The notes under the pieces are model-generated. The model worked only from the letters and a program-made list of their open reading frames with translations. It was not told the origin of the DNA and ran no database searches. Shown one piece after another: positions 60,894-64,000 of a DNA stretch of 64,000 nt. Position numbers and translations under genes: made by a program. The DNA is from Rahnella sikkimica (GTDB lineage Bacteria; Pseudomonadota; Gammaproteobacteria; Enterobacterales; Enterobacteriaceae), in the NCBI RefSeq assembly GCF_002951615.1, contig NZ_CP019063.1, forward strand, positions 434,001 through 498,000, read 5' to 3'. Within the stretch, counting starts at the first letter, position 1, and every line of letters begins with the position of its first letter.

Positions 60894-61817
60894 TCACTCT
60901 TCCAGTATGCGGCGGGCTTCACTCTGCATTTTCTGCCCGACGTTTTGCGTCACCTCAATCACCTTTTGCGTCGCAGGCGAAAGAAACGCGCCTTCCCGCC
61001 AGGTAATTCCCACGCGGCGCGGCATCATCAGCTGATCGTTATCAATGCGTATCAGCCGGGAAATAAACTCTTCCTCGACCAGAATGTTTTCAGAAAGAAA
61101 ACTGAGCAGGCCACTTTTGGCGATCAAACCGGGCACTGACGCCAGCGAGCTGATTTCCACTTTAACGTCCGGCAGCGGGCAATGATTTTCATAGAACATC
61201 TTGTCCAGCCACTGGCGCATCGACACGGTTTTGGCCGGTAAAATCCAGCCGTAACGGCTCATGTCACGCAGCGAAACCGGCCTGCCCGCCAGCGGGTGGT
61301 CGCGTGACGCCGCCACGACCACGCGATCGGCGGTGACCGGCACCTGAACCACCGGGCTTTCATAGTTGACCAGCGGCCCGATAATAATGTCGATGACGTG
61401 GCGCTCCATCAGCGTAAACAACACGTCATTCATGCCGATCTGGATTTCAAGTTTGACGTTGGGAACCTGTAACTGAAGCGTTTTGCAGATTTCCGGCAGC
61501 AAAAATTGCGTCGCGGAACCCGACACGCCGACACGCACAATCCCGCCTGCGCCGCTGCTCAGTTCCGTCATGACTTCGGCCATTTCAAGGTAGGAATTTT
61601 GCAGCGCCAGACCCCGCTGATAAAGAATGCGACCCGCCTCGGTCAGTTCCAGACCCCGGCCGGCTCTTTTAAACAATTTAATGCCGAGTTCTTTCTCCAA
61701 ACGGGTGATAGATTTCGACAGCGCGGGCTGAGTAATATTTAAATTTTGTGACGCAAGTCTCAAATTCATCATCTCCGCAGCGGTGACAAAATAATCTAAG
61801 TCCCTGTTATTAATCAT
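60894..61817 (-). CDS. LysR-family regulator
   Basis: Starting at MINNRDLDYFVTAAEMMNLRLASQNLNITQPALSKSITRLEKELGIKLFKR (ATG 61817, AGGA five bases upstream), the protein has 307 residues. This is the LysR winged helix followed by the periplasmic-binding-like effector domain (about residues 90-300). A longer frame to 61880 exists but lacks a ribosome site. It is divergent from the FAH-family gene, 158 bases between starts, and convergent with the ABC operon, so the hydrolase is its most likely target. Confidence 0.9.
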   Translation of the reverse strand: MINNRDLDYFVTAAEMMNLRLASQNLNITQPALSKSITRLEKELGIKLFKRAGRGLELTEAGRILYQRGLALQNSYLEMAEVMTELSSGAGGIVRVGVSGSATQFLLPEICKTLQLQVPNVKLEIQIGMNDVLFTLMERHVIDIIIGPLVNYESPVVQVPVTADRVVVAASRDHPLAGRPVSLRDMSRYGWILPAKTVSMRQWLDKMFYENHCPLPDVKVEISSLASVPGLIAKSGLLSFLSENILVEEEFISRLIRIDNDQLMMPRRVGITWREGAFLSPATQKVIEVTQNVGQKMQSEARRILEE

Positions 61818-61975
61818 ACATTCCTGAAATTCATCGGTTTGGTAAAAAAATATAGTAGAAGGCATGAGAGACGCGGTCAATAATCTCGCGATCTTTGCAG
61901 GGGCGTGAGCGTCTCCGCAATCCGAACGCCAGTGAATTCACCTGTTTTATGTAAAATAAGAAACTAAGCGCATCT

Positions 61976-62848
61976 ATGAAAATTGTTAATTTCATTATCA
62001 GTAAAGAACACACCAAAAGCTTCGGCATCTTCCGGACAGACGGCATTATCGATGTCGGCCGTCACTCGGGTTGCCGGGATATTAACGAATTCATGGCGCA
62101 TCATCAGCTTGACGAATTACAGCGCTATGCGCAGCTTCCGGCCGATCTCCAGCCCGACGACATCAGCTTTCTGCCGGTGATTGATCGTCCGGGCAAAATC
62201 TTCGGCGTGGGCATGAACTACGCCGAAAAGCGCAAAGAGTTTAACGAAACCAGCGATGCGCCGACGTTGTTTGTCCGCTTCGCGGATTCACAGGTCGGGC
62301 ATAACGGCACCGTCATCAAACCGTCGTCGACGAATGAATTCGATTACGAAGGTGAACTGGCGATTGTGATCGGGCGTACCGGACGCAATATTTCCGCAGA
62401 GGATGCACTGAGTCATATCGCCGGTTACAGCTGTTATATGGATGGTTCGGTGCGCGACTGGCAGCATAAATGGTATACCGCCGGAAAAAACTGGCCGTCG
62501 ACAGGGGCGTTTGGCCCGTGGATGGTGACGCCGGATGAAGTGGGTGATCCGCAAAATCTGAGCATTAAAACCTGGCTCAACAACCGGCTGGTGCAGGACG
62601 ACACAACCGCCAATATGGTTCACACCATTCCGCAAATCATCGCCTATATCAGTACGTTTACGCAGCTTTCGCCGGGCGATGTGATCATGACCGGTTCACC
62701 GGGCGGTGTCGGTAAAACCCGCGTCCCGCCGCTGTTCCTCCATGAAGATGACATCATTGAAGTGGAAATTGAGAACATTGGCCGTCTGACCAACCGGATC
62801 GAAAATTCGCCGCTGTCTGAAGTCGTACGTTCAAAAACAGCGGCCTGA
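61976..62848 (+). CDS. Fumarylacetoacetate-hydrolase family protein
   Basis: The 290-residue protein has the FAH fold: IFGVGMNYAEKRKEFN, FVRFADSQVGHNGTVIKP, the metal-binding EFDYEGELAIVIGRTGR (Glu-x-Glu), GYSCYMDGSVRDWQHKWYTAGKNWPSTGAFGPWMV with the metal-binding Asp, and DVIMTGSPGGVGKTRVPPLFLHEDDIIEVEIENIG near the end. Members hydrolyse or isomerise acylpyruvates and 2-keto-4-pentenoates in catabolism of aromatic compounds or sugar acids. The substrate is not predictable. Confidence 0.9.
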   Translation: MKIVNFIISKEHTKSFGIFRTDGIIDVGRHSGCRDINEFMAHHQLDELQRYAQLPADLQPDDISFLPVIDRPGKIFGVGMNYAEKRKEFNETSDAPTLFVRFADSQVGHNGTVIKPSSTNEFDYEGELAIVIGRTGRNISAEDALSHIAGYSCYMDGSVRDWQHKWYTAGKNWPSTGAFGPWMVTPDEVGDPQNLSIKTWLNNRLVQDDTTANMVHTIPQIIAYISTFTQLSPGDVIMTGSPGGVGKTRVPPLFLHEDDIIEVEIENIGRLTNRIENSPLSEVVRSKTAA

Positions 62849-62853
62849 TGACA

Positions 62854-64000
62854 TCAGCGGGTTTGGTTCACCAGAGGCACCGATTTTTCGGTGCCTTTTC
62901 CTTTTACGACCATCAGATACGTCAGTGTAAATGACAGCCCCAGCGACAGCACCACGCCCATCACGATGTAGATGAAATAAGGACCGATGTAGGCAGGCAG
63001 GCTGAAAATGCTCGACAGAATATAGCCGTACAACCGCACCCCGAAGAACGCGATAAATGCTGACGCCACTGAACTGCTGATGGTGGTGGCGATAAACGCC
63101 TTTTTGTAGCGTGTCAGCACGCCAAACAGCGCCGGTTCAGTAATCCCCAGCAGCCCGGAAATCGCCGCCGACAGCACCACAGATTTTTGCTCGCGGGTTT
63201 TCACGTGGAAATAAATCGCGAAAGTCGAACCGGCAATCGCCATGTTGGCCATAAACATCATCGGCATCAGCATGTCCCAGCCCTGATCGGTGAAGTTCTG
63301 CAAGGCAATTGGCGTCATGGCGTGATGCATTCCGGTGAGGATCGCCACCGGGCGGATCGCGCCGACAATAAAACCGGCAAACACCGATGACACTTCAAAC
63401 AGCCCCTGAATGCCCAGCGCCAGCAGTTTACCGAGATAAATTCCGGCCGGGCCAATCACCGTCAGCGAAACCAGCGCCGCAATAAATAACGTCAGCGTTG
63501 GCGTGAAGACCGTTTTCAGCACGTCCGGCATAATTTTGTCCACCCAGCGGTGGATGTAGCTCAGCGCCAGCACCGAGAAAATCACCGGGATCACGCTGGC
63601 CGAATAGTTAAAGACCGAAACCGGCAATATATCCATAAAATACAACGCAGTCGGCGCGCCTGCAGTATGGCTGGCGAGCGCTTTTGCGGCGTCGATCAGC
63701 GTCGGATACATCAGGCAGGCGGCGACTGCGGCGGCCAGATATTCATTGGTTTTGAAAATTCTCGCGGCGGAGACCGCCAGAAAGAATGGCAGAAAATAGA
63801 AAACGCCGCTGGCAATCAGATCGATGATCATCACGGTTTCGCTTTTCGCCGAAATCACCTTGAGGGCGATTAAACCGGCCAGCAAACCTTTGATCATCCC
63901 CGCGCCTGCGATGGCCGGAACGATCGGGCCAAACACGCCGGACACCGTGTCCATGAACATCGAGATCAGGCTTTTACGCGCATTTGTGGAAACATTTCCT
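62854..64000 (-). CDS. PTS EIIC (EIIBC) permease, beta-glucoside/sucrose group (5' end outside window)
   Basis: The frame is open to the window edge and continues upstream of the in-frame ATG at 63960 (preceding residues NARKSLIS), so the true N-terminus lies outside. About 382 residues are visible, with some ten membrane segments. They show the EIIC-Glc-superfamily features GPIVPAIAGAGMIKGLLAGL, VGAIRPVAILTGMHHAMTPIALQNF and GLLGITEPALFGVLTRYKKAF (GITEP motif). An EIIB domain is probably encoded just beyond the edge. It ends with no EIIA domain. Sucrose, trehalose, N-acetylmuramate and beta-glucosides are all possible substrates. Confidence 0.88.
   Translation of the reverse strand, partial: GNVSTNARKSLISMFMDTVSGVFGPIVPAIAGAGMIKGLLAGLIALKVISAKSETVMIIDLIASGVFYFLPFFLAVSAARIFKTNEYLAAAVAACLMYPTLIDAAKALASHTAGAPTALYFMDILPVSVFNYSASVIPVIFSVLALSYIHRWVDKIMPDVLKTVFTPTLTLFIAALVSLTVIGPAGIYLGKLLALGIQGLFEVSSVFAGFIVGAIRPVAILTGMHHAMTPIALQNFTDQGWDMLMPMMFMANMAIAGSTFAIYFHVKTREQKSVVLSAAISGLLGITEPALFGVLTRYKKAFIATTISSSVASAFIAFFGVRLYGYILSSIFSLPAYIGPYFIYIVMGVVLSLGLSFTLTYLMVVKGKGTEKSVPLVNQTR

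Noticed and set aside
1..64000. tRNA, rRNA, insertion sequence or integrase genes
   Set aside because: I looked for them and saw no convincing transposase, integrase, tRNA or rRNA sequence in the window.

Overview
The window reads as part of a large plasmid (or chromid) of an enterobacterium. Almost every recognisable protein is of Enterobacterales type: Gcd, PqqU/YncD, AldA, RhaS, H-NS, Sad, YciF, GabT/GabD and an Nlp-like regulator. A complete partition-plus-replication block lies near 50.2-55.1 kb: a degenerate 8-bp repeat array, ParF/ParG-like genes, an iteron field and a Rep_3-type initiator. A plant- or soil-associated member of the Yersiniaceae such as Rahnella or a relative is a reasonable guess (polygalacturonase, glucose dehydrogenase, many sugar and amine uptake systems), but the sequence alone does not prove the genus.

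Layout. 0-5 kb: a GH28 polygalacturonase cut by the window edge, a 2OG-Fe(II) oxygenase, two GNAT acetyltransferases, a VOC-family remnant, a lipoprotein and a small DUF596-like protein. 5-10 kb: membrane glucose dehydrogenase next to a PqqU-type TonB receptor, a probable PQQ-uptake and PQQ-use pair. 10.6-12.5 kb: a secreted alpha/beta hydrolase and a coiled-coil membrane protein. 12.7-20.2 kb: lactaldehyde dehydrogenase, a RhaS-type AraC activator and a divergent four-gene CUT2 sugar ABC importer, probably for L-rhamnose. 20.3-31.5 kb: a PanE-like reductase, cytochrome b561, a plasmid H-NS, succinate-semialdehyde dehydrogenase, an FhuE-like siderophore receptor, a 1240-residue autotransporter and YciF.

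31.8-37 kb: a C4/P4-CI-like antisense-RNA module ahead of a 28-codon leader and an Nlp/Ner-type regulator, two small envelope genes, fabV and a sugar MFS transporter with a CRP site. 37-50.2 kb: a catabolic island with a GntR regulator, a class-III aminotransferase-fold protein, an APH-fold kinase, an SDR and a polyamine-type ABC importer. They are linked by three copies of the palindrome TGATGCATCA. gabT-gabD with a divergent GabR/MocR regulator follow, then a PotA-like ATPase that may supply the importer's missing ATPase. The kinase plus phospholyase-like pair resembles the hydroxylysine or phosphoethanolamine degradation logic known from animals.

50.2-55.1 kb: the plasmid maintenance region. 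About 1.5 kb before parF is filled with ATC/GAT boxes at 8-bp phase, including 19 exact copies of GAGATGGT. About 1.1 kb before rep holds some 21 iterons, many ending in a Dam site, and one inverted iteron lies after rep. 55.2-64 kb: a five-gene peptide-type ABC importer, a LysR regulator divergent from an FAH-family hydrolase, and a PTS EIIC protein that runs off the window.
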